DNA of 64,000 bases from Heterodera schachtii (lineage: Eukaryota; Nematoda; Chromadorea; Rhabditida; Heteroderidae): positions 1,290,627 through 1,354,626 of the forward strand of contig SIJG01000032.1 in the NCBI GenBank assembly GCA_023374025.1, read 5' to 3'. The position numbers and the translations under genes are program-made. Of the stretch, positions 42,536 through 52,945 are shown piece by piece (the stretch's first letter is position 1; the number at the start of each line of letters is the position of its first letter). Below the pieces are notes generated by a model. That model was not told where the DNA came from. It did no database searches and worked only from the letters and a program-made list of their open reading frames with translations.

Positions 42536-44185
42536 TCAGTGATCACTCGGCCCGGGCGAAGCGGCGTTGAGAAGACTGAACAAAAACGATGATTTAATTG
42601 AATGACACCCATTTCGATCAATTTCGAACCCCGCCGGAACCGAATACTAACAAAAAGTCGAAAGTTCAGATTTTGAATTTCATTTTTGAAAAAGATGTCA
42701 TACCAAGCTAAACTATTACCAAAAAAAAGCATTGATCATTTTAATTAAATTGTTCACCCCTCGTCAAATCCTTCGTCCTGGATCGCAATCATAATCTGTT
42801 TCGGTCGAGCAGCATTCAATTCAGTCCACACATTGTGCCATTTCCACTCATCCCATCCAATTGGACAACGGATGAGAAAAATATCGTTTGTGCTAAGATG
42901 TTGAAGTGTCAATTGTTCCCCCGTCACTTCGTTGATCAGTTCAAATGGCACAATAACAGAATCAATTACAGTTGACGAAGATTTCATGTGAATACGGAAA
43001 CTCACTGGTGAAGAAGCATTGGAAAATGCCTAAAAAATGGGACAAAAAATCACAAAAAACTCATAAAATCCACCGATTTGAATTGTTCAATCGTCGACGA
43101 CCATTGGGCCACCGATGAATTAACAGAGCATTTGAACCACTTCGGCACCCCGTCCGGACGGGGCGTGAACAGCCATTTGGCCACTGCTTGGCCATCTGAC
43201 GGATTGGCATTGTCATCGATCGGAAATTCGGGCACAATGTCGTCATTGAAAAGGACAGCGCAAAGAAATGGACAATTGCTGAGCATTGACGGCGCCAATT
43301 GACGCAAACAGCGAAAAGTGATGGTGTTCAAAAACAAGCGACGCATTGAATCACGGAACATTGGCCAAATGTTGTGCAACACAAATTCCAAAATGCGACC
43401 ATTTTCAGTGACAATGTTCAAATCCATTGCAGAAGTGGCGAAGAAACGGTGAAAATGGCCGAGAAAAGTGAGCACATTCTGATCGATGTAACTGAAAAGT
43501 GCAGAAAATGTGATGGCCACAAATCAATTTCAGTTTTTACATGATCCCAATGCATTTGCTGAAACCGATCACTTTGTTCGGCAACGGTTTTTGCGGAATT
43601 GGCAAAGCTTTTCTTTTGTCAACATCGGCAATTTGCATTTGCTTGGTGCCAGTTCCTTCAATTTTCCATTGAATTTTCAATTGTTCGTTCAACATCCATT
43701 TGCGTGTCTTGAAATGTTCGTCCACTCGAAGGTCAAATCGACGGCTGATCAGTGCAATTTCAAGGCCGAGTTGAGAAGGCGCAAGAAAATGGAACACTTC
43801 AAGCCAACAATCGGCGCAGATAAAGCTGAAAAAATGAAGAATTTTTTCGGAATTTTTGTTTATTTTTTACATTTTTTTGGGAGGGAGTCGTTTTTTGAAA
43901 TAGTCAGAAAAGAACCAAAAAATGAGGCCACAGTCGACCATCAGCTTCAAAATCCTGGCACGCCAACTGAAAAATGAATTGGGAAATGAATGAATGGAAA
44001 GGAAATGGAAAAGAATCAAAGCGAGGGAAGCCAAAAGTGAAAGTTTTATTTGAAATCCAATGAAGAAGCTAATTGTAAGCTTCAAAATTAAGTGAATTTT
44101 GAAAAATTTAAAAGTTGAGCAAAAGAAATGTGAAAAGTCAGAAAAAAAAGAAGAAATAATAAACATACGGAATTTCGGAAGGCAT
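42536..44185 (-). CDS. B-type membrane-anchored F-box-like protein, intact, 375 aa
   Basis: Exons 44185-44169 (MPSEIP), 43966-43871, 43825-43541, 43491-43074, 43029-42758 and 42575-42536 sum to 1128 nt in frame. Exon 2 codes a hydrophobic segment (ILKLMVDCGLIFWFFSDYF) followed by KKRLPPKK, a plausible signal anchor with basic stop. Then comes an F-box-like block (FICADCWLEVFHFLAPSQLG, LEIALISRRFDLRVDEHFK), TRKWMLNEQLKIQW, PIPQKPLPNKVIGF, YIDQNVLTFLGHFHRFF, LRQLAPSMLSNCP, GQAVAKWLFTPRPDGVPKW and a last domain, VPFELINEVTGEQLTL, RCPIGWDEWKWHN. It ends LLNAASPGPSDH. Clearly a sister of the A-type proteins (same exon order and phases), with the membrane segment as the main difference. It shares a 249-bp promoter region with the A-type gene at 44435. 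Confidence 0.82.
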
Positions 44186-44434
44186 TTGCAGCAACAAAAT
44201 GACAAGGGAAAATATTAGGGAGAATGAATGAGATAATGAAGGGAATGAGGAGGAAGAGAAGAAACAATGGCATTTTTATACGAAAATATTAGCGTACATT
44301 TGAGTACCGATGGGGAAAACCCTTACATATAAAAGGCAGAGAAAATGGACAGTTAATTTCATTGTTTTTGCAATCATAATTTACGACTACCTAATTAATT
44401 ATAAGTGTGCTCATTTGTCAGCTAATTGCACAAA
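44186..44434. promoter_or_regulatory. Bidirectional promoter between B-type and A-type genes
   Basis: TATAAAAATG in minus orientation at 44280-44271 points at the B-type start (44185). TATAAAAGG at 44328-44336 points at the A-type start (44435). Between them is AATATTAGCGTACATTTGAG. The same arrangement is found at 52373-52610 and, split by transposons, at about 61180-62580. Confidence 0.7.
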
Positions 44435-46713
44435 ATGAATCGACGACGTTCAAGGAAAATGTAAGAAATTTTAAACTTGAAGAATTTCTAGTTATACCTA
44501 AAAACATTTTTACGCATTTCAGCTGGATTTGCAACGACGTGTGGATGGACATTCTTCCGTTTTTTCGTCTTCCTCAACTTGGTCTCAAATTGGCACCGAT
44601 TTCGCCCCATTTTGATGCTTTGGTGGACGCGCATTTTGACGGGAAAAAGGAATTAACGATTTGGAAATGGATGCTAATTAGCGGCGTGGACAACAATGGA
44701 CGAAAAGCAAACGAAGCGAGACTGTTGATGGTGATCGGTGGCAAAAGTGTGGCATTTCCGTTGCCGGATCGTCCGCTGCCCAACAAAATCCGCTTTACGA
44801 ACCTTTGGATTCAGTAATTTTACATGAGCATTAGTGTACATATATTAAAGCGGAGCAGGACAAAACTCCGCCGCCGAATCTCCGCCGACCGAAACTCCGC
44901 CAAGAAAAAATTTAAAAAAAAAATTTTCAAACTTGGAAATTGTTCAAGAAAAAAAATCTTAGAAAATTTTTTCTAAGAAAACTCGAAGAAAAAAATCAAG
45001 AAAAATTTTCCAGCAATTTTTTCTAAATTTCACGGTGAATTACTAAGTTTTTCAAAAAATTTTCCAAAAAATCGCTGGAAAATTTTATGAAAATCTTTTA
45101 TTTTTCTTCGAATTTTCTAAGAAAAAATTTTTTTATAAGATTTTTTTTTGAAAAATTTCTAAGTTTAAAAATTTTTGCCTCGGCGGAGTTTCGGCCGGCG
45201 GAGTTTTGGGGTGCACCGATATTAAAGCATTTTATGTTTCTTCAGGTACATTGACGATGCCGTGATCAATTTTCTCACTGCCAACAAGCACATTTGGGAC
45301 AGAAATGGCACCAAATTGGAATTGAAAGTGTCTGCAGACAAAACAAAGAGTGTTCAGCACATTTGGGATGTTTTGGTCCGTCAAATTTGGCCCATCTTTA
45401 CGACGACGACGACCAACTTTCACAAATTGTCTCTTTCTTATGGCCATCATTTGGACAGTTTGCTGCGCCTCACATCGCCAACAATTCTGTCCGAACTCAA
45501 CATCAATTCAATCAATGCCGACTTTATAATGTTCTCCGATGTGTTTGCTGCTGATACGGATTTTGATGGGCCAACAAATGCTGCGAATTCTTCGGCCGGC
45601 AAAGCGTTGGCCAAATGGTTGCACACTCCGGGAAGAGATGGCCAACCGAAGCGATTGTCTTTCTGTGAATTGAGCGCATCCGCAAATTTTGAATGGGTCA
45701 ACAATTTCAAGAAGGTCGGACGCCGCAATTTCATGAATTTTCTTTGGGTATTTTGTGGCATTGACTGAGTACGAATCAAGCCTCATTTTTATGGGAATTT
45801 CGAACCCGAACTCGAACATTTTCGAATTCATTTTTTGGAATTTAACTCTTTAGTCTAAAATTTGGTTTAAATGATCTTTTTATTGAAGCACTGATGACTT
45901 TCATCAGTTAGTTTCCATATATTTAAATCATTTTTAGACTAAAAAAATGAAAATTCGGAACATTTGAATTTTCGACTTTATTCGGGTCCGGAGTTCGGAA
46001 TTGATCGAAATGGATGTCGGATTGGTGATCAGCGACTGCGAAAACCCTTGGAAACATGTTTTCATGGCTTTCGAAAACAATTTGTTTTTTCTGGAAAATG
46101 TTCGGGATTCGGAATTCGCCAAAAAGGAGGCTGGATTCGTTCGTACTCAGCGCCTTCAAAATAACCCAAGAATCATGTTGATAAAATTTTAGAAAAGTGT
46201 TTAAACAAAAAATTTTCGGGACGAGTAAAAGACATATTGCCGCCCCGTGTTTTGATTTTGAATTTAGGTTTTTGTGCGTGCCCTCACTTCTGTCAGTTAC
46301 ACCGTTCACTTCTATTCCCAAATGCCAATGCCAATTGTGCCATTTGAATTGGAGAATGAGCGGACCAAAGAAAGGCTAACATTGGAGAAAAAGTCGGAAA
46401 TCAGCGATTTTCGTTCTTTTCTGTTGAAGCGATGCCCAATTATTGGCGGCGAGAAGAATGATGATGGAAATTCAGCAGCCACCAATTTGAACAATAATAT
46501 CCTTTTTAATTTGAATGATGCCTTCGAAAATTGCATTGGGTAAGGGTAAGCAAAAGCATTGAGTGATCAATGGCATTTGCCATTTGCCAAATTCCTATTT
46601 TTACCCAATTAAATTGCATTTAATTCAGGCCATTGTCTCCACCAGCAGATAAAAGTGAGGGAAAAGTATTCACGAGTCACGCGGGGCCAAGCAGTGATCA
46701 GCGCAATGAATGA
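44435..46713 (+). CDS. A-type F-box-like protein paired with a B-type gene, 380 aa
   Basis: Exons 44435-44460 (MNRRRSRK), 44523-44813, 45246-45714, 46268-46539 and 46629-46713 total 1143 nt in frame. WICNDVWMDILPFFRLPQLG and HFDALVDAHFDGKKE form the F-box-like exon. Then come YIDDAVINFLTANKHIW, SPTILSELNINSI, GKALAKWLHTPGRDGQPK, VFVRALTSVSYTVHF, PFELENERTKERLTL, FLLKRCPIIGG and CIG. The tail PLSPPADKSEGKVF and AGPSSDQRNE ends like the minus-strand A-type gene at 25-28 kb. Intron 2 carries the CGGAGC element. Exon 4 and its 3' flank are duplicated almost unchanged at 57.2-57.7 kb. Confidence 0.85.
44851..45218. mobile_element. CGG-ended element, CTCCGCCGAAACTCCGCC words
   Basis: Left end CGGAGCAGGACAAAACTCCG; right end read inward CGGTGCACCCCAAAACTCCG. 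Flanks are exact ATATTAAAG (44842-44850 and 45219-45227), 9 bp or 8 plus a chance base. The inside is an AT-rich inverted repeat. It is in intron 2 of the A-type gene. Confidence 0.85.
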
Positions 46714-47361
46714 ATGAATTATTATTTGAGAAATGATTGATCGATCGATCCTTTTTTCGTTTCATAATTGAAATAGGAATTTTTGTTTTTGTTTTCTTTT
46801 TATGATGATGTTAAATAAAAAAAATTCTGGAAAGGATAAGAGAATTTTAATTGGAACTGTTTTCGGGATTAAACAAATCCTTTTTTTTCAGAATTTATCC
46901 GGCTCAAAAATTTGACCCGCATCCGTCCAATGTTTAAAAAGAAATCAGTATATATATATACCCGTGCTTTGAAAACGAAGCCCATTAAAAGGAGCACAAA
47001 ATTCGTTACCTACATAAGACTTGACAGTGCATTTAAAGCACAAAGGAATGGTCAAATCCAACACAAAATTAGTTTTATTGTGTTGCTTTTTGTGAATATC
47101 CCACATTTTTTTGTTGTTGTAAAACATAGAAATCAAAACCATTTAATCACTAGCCACTTTTAACAATGCATTATTTACACACGTACATCAAATACAATGG
47201 AAATGGACGAATTTTGCGGAAAGCAAATGTCAAATAGATAAACACAAACAAACAAATTATACATAATATTGAAATGGCATAGTGCCAACATCATTTCGTT
47301 CATCATATAATCGCATCAATTAATAATTAATTCATTCATTCATTTCTGCTTCTGTTGATGA
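46714..47361. other. Intergenic duplicated spacer
   Basis: AATTCTGGAAAGGATAAGAG and CGGGATTAAACAAATCC recur at about 54389-54455 and 57787-57845, and TTTATCCGGCTCAAAAATTT at about 54473 and 58337. These show that A-tail/spacer/B-tail blocks were duplicated together. No gene seen. Confidence 0.6.
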
Positions 47362-49166
47362 TCAATGATCACTCGTCCCGGAAGAAGCGTCGTCGAGAAG
47401 ACTGAACAAAAACGATGATTTAATTGAACTTTGAAGTCCATCCAATTTTTTTGGGTACAATGACATTTTATGATTTTCAACCAACTAAACCATAATTCTG
47501 TCAAATCAAATCAAATAAACCGTACATTTTTGGTATCATTTGAAAGCGTAGTAAAAGTGCATTTAAATGAAATTTTCAAAATGTTCACCCTTCGTCGAAT
47601 CCGCCGTCTCTGATCAAAAAGTGAATTGGATTCAGCGGATTAAACAATTCGTGCAGCAGATTGTGCCACTTCCTCTCATCCCATCCAATTGGACAACGCG
47701 TGAGCACAATATCGCTTATGCCATAATGTTTCAGGTTCAATCGCTCCCCAGTCACTTCGTTGAACAGATCAAATGGCAAAACGGAGCCAATTAAAGTGGA
47801 CGAAAGCGTCATGTAAATGCGGAAAGTCACTGGTGAAGAAGCATTGGAAAATGCCTGAAAATGGGACAAAAAATCACAAAAAAACCAATTAAACAGGAGA
47901 ATGATCCACCGTTTTGAGCTGTTCCATCATTGAAGACAATTGATCCGGTGAATTAATACGGCAAGTGAGCCACTTCGGCACACCGTTCGGATGGGGCGTG
48001 AACAACCATTTTGCCACCGCTTGGCCATCCGATGCCATGGCACTGTCATCTGGCGGAAAAGTGGGCACAATGTTGCCATTGAAATCGATAGCGCGAAGGG
48101 ATGGACAATTGCTGAGCATTGACGGGGCCAATTGACGCAAACGGCGAAAAGTGATGGTGTTCAAAAGCATCAGATGCATGGAATCGCGAAACATTGGCAA
48201 AATGTTGTCCAAAACAAATTCCAAAATGCGCATATTTCCAGTGACCATGTCCAAATCCATTGCAGAAGCGGTGAAAATACGGTGAAAATGCCGGAGAAAT
48301 TCGATGACATTTTGATCGATGTAACTGAAAAGCGCAGAATACACCAAAATTTTTCTAGAAGCATCAAACTTAAACTTTCTTGTTATCATTTGATAGCTCC
48401 ATGAGTCCTCTATTAGCCAACCAAAATTTTTTGAAATTTTGCCGACTAATGAAAGGACTCTTTTGGCAATCGAATGGTATCAAAGAATGTTTAATTTGGA
48501 TGATTCTTGAAAAAGTTATAGTGCATTAAAAACGTCAAATGTTTTGATGGTCGTCTGAACTGCAATAATAGAGTCCAATTTCAACTAATTTTTACGTGAT
48601 CGCAATGCGTCTGAATCCGGTCACTTTTTTCGGCAACGGCTTTTGCGGGATTGGCAATGGATTTCCATCGGAATATATTTGCATTTTCTTCGTGCCATTT
48701 TCTTCAATGTCCCATTGGATTATCAATTGTTTGTTCAATATCCATTTGCGTGTTTTGAAGTGTTCGTCCACGTAGAAGTCAAATCGACGGCTGATCAGTG
48801 CAATTCCGAGGCCAAGTTGAGAAGGCGCAAGAAAATGGAACACTTCGAGCCAACAATCGGCGCAGATAAAGCTGAAAAAAACAAAGATTTTTTCGGAATT
48901 TTTGTTTATTTTTTACATTTTTTTTGGAGGGCGTCGAAGGCTTTTGACATGGTCCAAAAAGAACCAAAGAATGCTGGCACAACCGACCAACAAAAGAAGC
49001 ACGGCACACCAACTGAAAAAAGAATTGGGGAAATGAATGAATGGAAAGGTTGAAAAAGCATCAAAACGAGGGAATCCAAAAGTGAAATTTTAGCTTTTTT
49101 TAAACAAAGAAATTTGGAAAATCAGAAAAAAATGGAACAATAAACGTACAGAATTTCTGAAGACAT
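47362..49166 (-). CDS. B-type membrane-anchored F-box-like protein, intact, 369 aa
   Basis: Exons 49166-49150 (MSSEIL), 49012-48917, 48871-48596, 48324-47910, 47854-47589 and 47401-47362 total 1110 nt in frame. The anchor exon reads AVLLLLVGCASILWFFLDHV followed by KSLRRPPKK. Then come FICADCWLEVFHFLAPSQLG, IALISRRFDFYVDEHFKTRK, PIPQKPLPKKVTGF, YIDQNVIEFLRHFHRIF, LRQLAPSMLSNCPSL, GQAVAKWLFTPHPNGVPKW, LPFDLFNEVTGERLNL and RCPIGWDERKWHN. The tail is LLDDASSGTSDH. Its own upstream partner is gone: only A-type scraps remain at 49.69-50.0 kb. Exon 5's acceptor and phase match the other B copies. Confidence 0.83.
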
Positions 49167-50684
49167 TTGCAGCAACAAAGTGACCGGAAAATATAGGGAG
49201 AGATTGAATGAGAGAATGGAAGAAACATTGGGCCTTTTTATACTAAAAATTCTGCCAACTCGGCGCCCAAATCACGGGTCGGGGTCAATTTGGCGCAGAC
49301 AAATTTAAAGTTTCGTACTTTTTTTTTAATCAACCAAATAAAATAATATCGCTATTAATCGATAGGTCTAAATTTTTCTTTATTCGTCTGAAATTTCAAA
49401 GTTTTAAAAAGAGATAAGGCGCGCTGCGCCAAAAATGACCAGAAAAATGCAATTTTTTTAGGTTTTTTTTTGGTCATATTTTTTTTTTGTGTCTCAGGCT
49501 AAATTTTTTGAAAGCTTGCAGGTTAATAGGCACTATCTCAAGCCATTTAAAAGCATACCAAGATTATTTACCTAATTTGGTTGGTAAATAAGTAAAAATC
49601 ATTCTGCGCCAAAATGGCCTGCGCAAAAGAATGGAAATGGACAAATTTTGGGGCAAGCAAGCAAAAAGGTCAAATAGATGCATATTTTGGCCGATGTCTC
49701 CGCCAGCAGATCAAAGCGACAAAAAAGTGTTCTCGGATTCCCACCGGGTCCACTGATCAGCGAAATGAATGAGTGATCATTTGAGAAATTACCGAAAGTT
49801 TATTTACAGAATTTTTTGAATGCATGAAATTTTTCTAAGATTTTAAAAAATGATAAAAAGAGAATTGACGATTTGGAGACGGATAAATAATGATTAGCAA
49901 GGATAATCGAAAAGCCTGGTCCCCGGGTTTTTTTTCTTCAAAATTTCACGCTCTACTTTCACAAAAAATGTTCAGCCAAATTCAAATTGCGCTTAATTTA
50001 GAGAGTGATCAGCGGAATGAATGAGTGACCATTTGAGAAATGACTGATCATTTTTGAGTTTTTATGACGAATTGTATTGATTGATGGATATTTTGTTTGT
50101 TTGCTCTTTGAACTGCTTGCTTTCTTTCGTTGATTTTTTGCGTCCGAATGTATCGCAACTGTGACGGGGAGGAAGGAGTGAATTTCGAATTTGTGGGCAC
50201 TCCAAAAATGGCAAAATTTGATTTTTATGGTAATCAATGTTTCACCCTATGTTACTCGTCGGCGGGTATTAGTCGTAGACCCCCATCATCCAAAAGGCAA
50301 TTTGGTAGAGAATTTTGTGCTCTTCTGGCAGGCCTCCCCAAATTTTCCTCAAAAATTTCCACAACCCGCTGGGAATTTTTTTTCAAAGTTTCCCGGTTTT
50401 CAGTGTATTTAGAGAACTTTCTTTTGCATAATATGGCATTTTTCACATTAGAAATTTTTGAAAAAATCGAATTTTTCGAAATTTTTTTTGATGAAGTTTT
50501 CACCTAACGTTATATAAATATGCAATACAACAATGGAAATGGACGAATTTTGCTGCGAGCAAGCAAAGGTCGAACAAATTATGGTATACATAATATTGAA
50601 ATGGCATAGTGCCAACATCATTTCGTTTCATCATATAATCGCATCAATTAATAATAATTCTTTCATTTCTGCTTCTGTTGCTGA
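49167..50684. other. Intergenic with A-type gene relics
   Basis: 49255-49650 is an element with GGCGCAGACAAATTT and GCGCCAAAATGGCC ends and an AT-rich palindromic core. 49688-49760 is an A-type tail relic (CCGATGTCTCCGCCAGCAGA, reading PMSPPADQSDKKVF). 49858-49905 is an F-box-exon relic (GAATTGACGATTTGGAGACG). 50035-50150 matches an A-type 3' flank. 50150-50510 is open on the plus strand but unlike anything recognised and probably not a gene. Confidence 0.55.
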
Positions 50685-52372
50685 TCAGTGATCACTTGGC
50701 TCGGGAGAAGCGGCGTCGAGAAGACTGAAAAAACGATTGTTTGTTTGAACTCAAAAAGTCTAATTGGAAAAAAATGAAATTTAAAAATTGTTCACCCGTC
50801 GTCGAATCCGCCGTCTCTGATCAAAAAATGAATTGGATTCAACGGAGTAAGCAATTCATGCAGCACATTGTGCCATTCCCTCTCATCCCATTCAATTGGA
50901 CAACGCGTGAGAAAAAAATCGTTTGTGCCATCTTGATGCAGGACCAATTGTTCCCCAGTCACTTCGTTGATCAGATCAAATGGCACAACAGAGCCAATTA
51001 AAGTTGACGAAGATTTCAAGCAAATGCGGAAAGTCACTGGTGAAGAAGCATTGGAAAATGCCTAAAAATGGGACAAAAATCATTAAAAACCTAATTAAAC
51101 AGGAGAATGATCCACCGTTTTGAGCTGTTCCATCGTTGAAGACCATTGGTCCACCAGTGAATTAATACGGAAATTGAGCCACTTCGGCACACCGTCCGGA
51201 TGGGGCGTGAACACCCATTTGGCCACCGCTTGGCCATCCGACGCCATGGCACTGTCATCGGGCGGAAAAGCGGGCACAATGTCGTCATTGAAATCGACAG
51301 CGCGAAGGGATGGACAATTGCTGAGCATTGACGGGGCCAATTGACGCAAACGGCGAAAAGTGATGGTGTTCAAAAGCATCTCATGGATGGAATCACGGAA
51401 CATTGGCCAAATGTTGAGCAAAATATAGTCCAAAATGCGATCATTGCCCGTGGAAATGTCCAATTTCGTTGCACAAACGGCGAAAAGACGATGAAAATGG
51501 CGGAGAAATTCGATGACATTTTGATCGATGTAGCTGAAAATGTGGATGGTCACACGAATTAAATTCCAATTTCATCTAATTTTTACGCGATCGTAATGCG
51601 TCCGCTGAATCCGATGACTTTGTTCGGCAACGGCTTTTGCGGGATTGGCAAAGGTTTCCCATCGGCGAATTTGACAATTTGCATTTTCTTCGTGCCATTT
51701 TTTCCGATTTTCCATTGAATTTTCAATTGTTTGTTCAACATCCATTTGCGTGTCTTGAAATGTTCGTCCACTCGGAGTTCAAATCGACGGCTGATCAGTG
51801 CAATTCCGAGGCCAAGTTGGGAAGGCGCAAGAAAATGGAACACTTCGAGCCAACAATCGGCAGAGATAAAGCTGAAAAAATGAAGAATTTTTTCGGAATT
51901 TTTGTTTATTTTTTACATTTTTTTGGGAGGGCATAGTCGTTTTTTGACACGGTCAAAAAAGAGCCAGACATCGTCAGAATAGAGCCAAAGCAAGAGGCCA
52001 CAGTTGATCAACAGCTTCAAAACCAAGAGATTCCGACTGAAAAAAGAATTGGGGAAGTGAATGAATGGAAAGGGAGGGAAGCCAAAAGTAAAGTTTTAGT
52101 TTAAATTAGAGTTGAGCGGGACCGGGAATTTTTGGCTGGGAAAACCGGGATTAGTCACGGTCCCGGTCAAAACCGGGACTTCGGTACTCAGTTGTACTCA
52201 GTTGTCCGTGTTCAGGTCCCGGTCCCGCTCAACTCTAATTTAAATCCAATGAAGCTAATTTGCAAGCCTCAAAATTAAGTGAATTTTGAAAAATTTAAAA
52301 GTTGAGCAAAAGAAATGTGAAAACGTCAGAAAAAAAGAAGAAATAATAAACGTACCGACTTTCGGAAGGCAT
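50685..52372 (-). CDS. B-type membrane-anchored F-box-like protein, intact, 381 aa
   Basis: Exons 52372-52356 (MPSESR), 52036-51917, 51871-51587, 51533-51116, 51061-50796 and 50724-50685 total 1146 nt in frame. The anchor exon is 24 nt longer than in the other copies: RNLLVLKLLINCGLLLWLYS, DDVWLFFDRV, then KKRLCPPKK. The F-box-like block has Cys replaced by Ser (FISADCW). Remaining blocks are as in the 47-kb gene: YIDQNVIEFLRHFHRLF, GQAVAKWVFTPHPDGVPKW, VPFDLINEVTGEQLVL, RCPIEWDEREWHN. The tail is LLDAASPEPSDH. It is head to head with the A-type pseudogene at 52611. A hAT-like element sits in intron 1. Confidence 0.83.
52107..52237. mobile_element. hAT-like element, TAGAGTTGAGCGGGACC (copy 2)
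   Basis: Same termini as 38482-38661. Flanks GTTTAAAT and ATTTAAAT differ at one base. The interior retains AAAACCGGGA and a duplicated TACTCAGTTG. It lies in the first intron of the B-type gene; the corresponding site is empty in the paralogues. Confidence 0.82.
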
Positions 52373-52610
52373 TTGCAGCAACAAAATGACAGGGGAAAAT
52401 ATTAGGGAGAATGAATGAGAGAATGAATGGAATGAGGAGGAGGAGAAGAAACAATGGCATTTTTATACGAAAATATTAGCGTACATTTGAGTACCGATGA
52501 GCAAAAATCATATAAAAGGCAGAGAAAATTGACAGTTAATTTCATTGTTTTTACAATTATAATTACGATTTAATTGTAAGTGTGCTCATTTGTCAGCTAA
52601 TTGCGGAAAA
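52373..52610. promoter_or_regulatory. Bidirectional promoter, second copy
   Basis: The TATA in minus orientation (about 52466-52459) serves the B-type gene. TATAAAAGG at 52511 points at the dead A-type gene. The sequence between them matches 44.2-44.4 kb closely. Confidence 0.65.
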
Positions 52611-52945
52611 ATGAACTGACGACGTTCAAGGAAAATATAAGGAATTTGAACTTTAAGAATTTCTAGTTATACCTAAAAACATTTACGCATTTCAGCTGGA
52701 TTTGCAACGACGTTTGGATGGATATTCTTCCGTTTTTCGTCGTCCTCAACTTGGTCTCAAACTGGCACCGATTTCGCGGAACGGGTCAACTTTGAGCCAT
52801 TTGAATTGGATAATAGGGGACCAACGAAAGGCTGACATTGGAGAAAAAATTGAAAATAAGCACTTTTCGTTTTTAGCTGTTGAAGCGATACCCAATTATT
52901 GGCGAGAAGAAAAATGATGGAAATTCAGCAGCCAGCAATTTGAAC

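Noticed and set aside
50130..50507. Open frame of 125 codons
   Set aside because: T/A-biased composition, two frames open at once, no similarity to any gene in the window and adjacent to relics.
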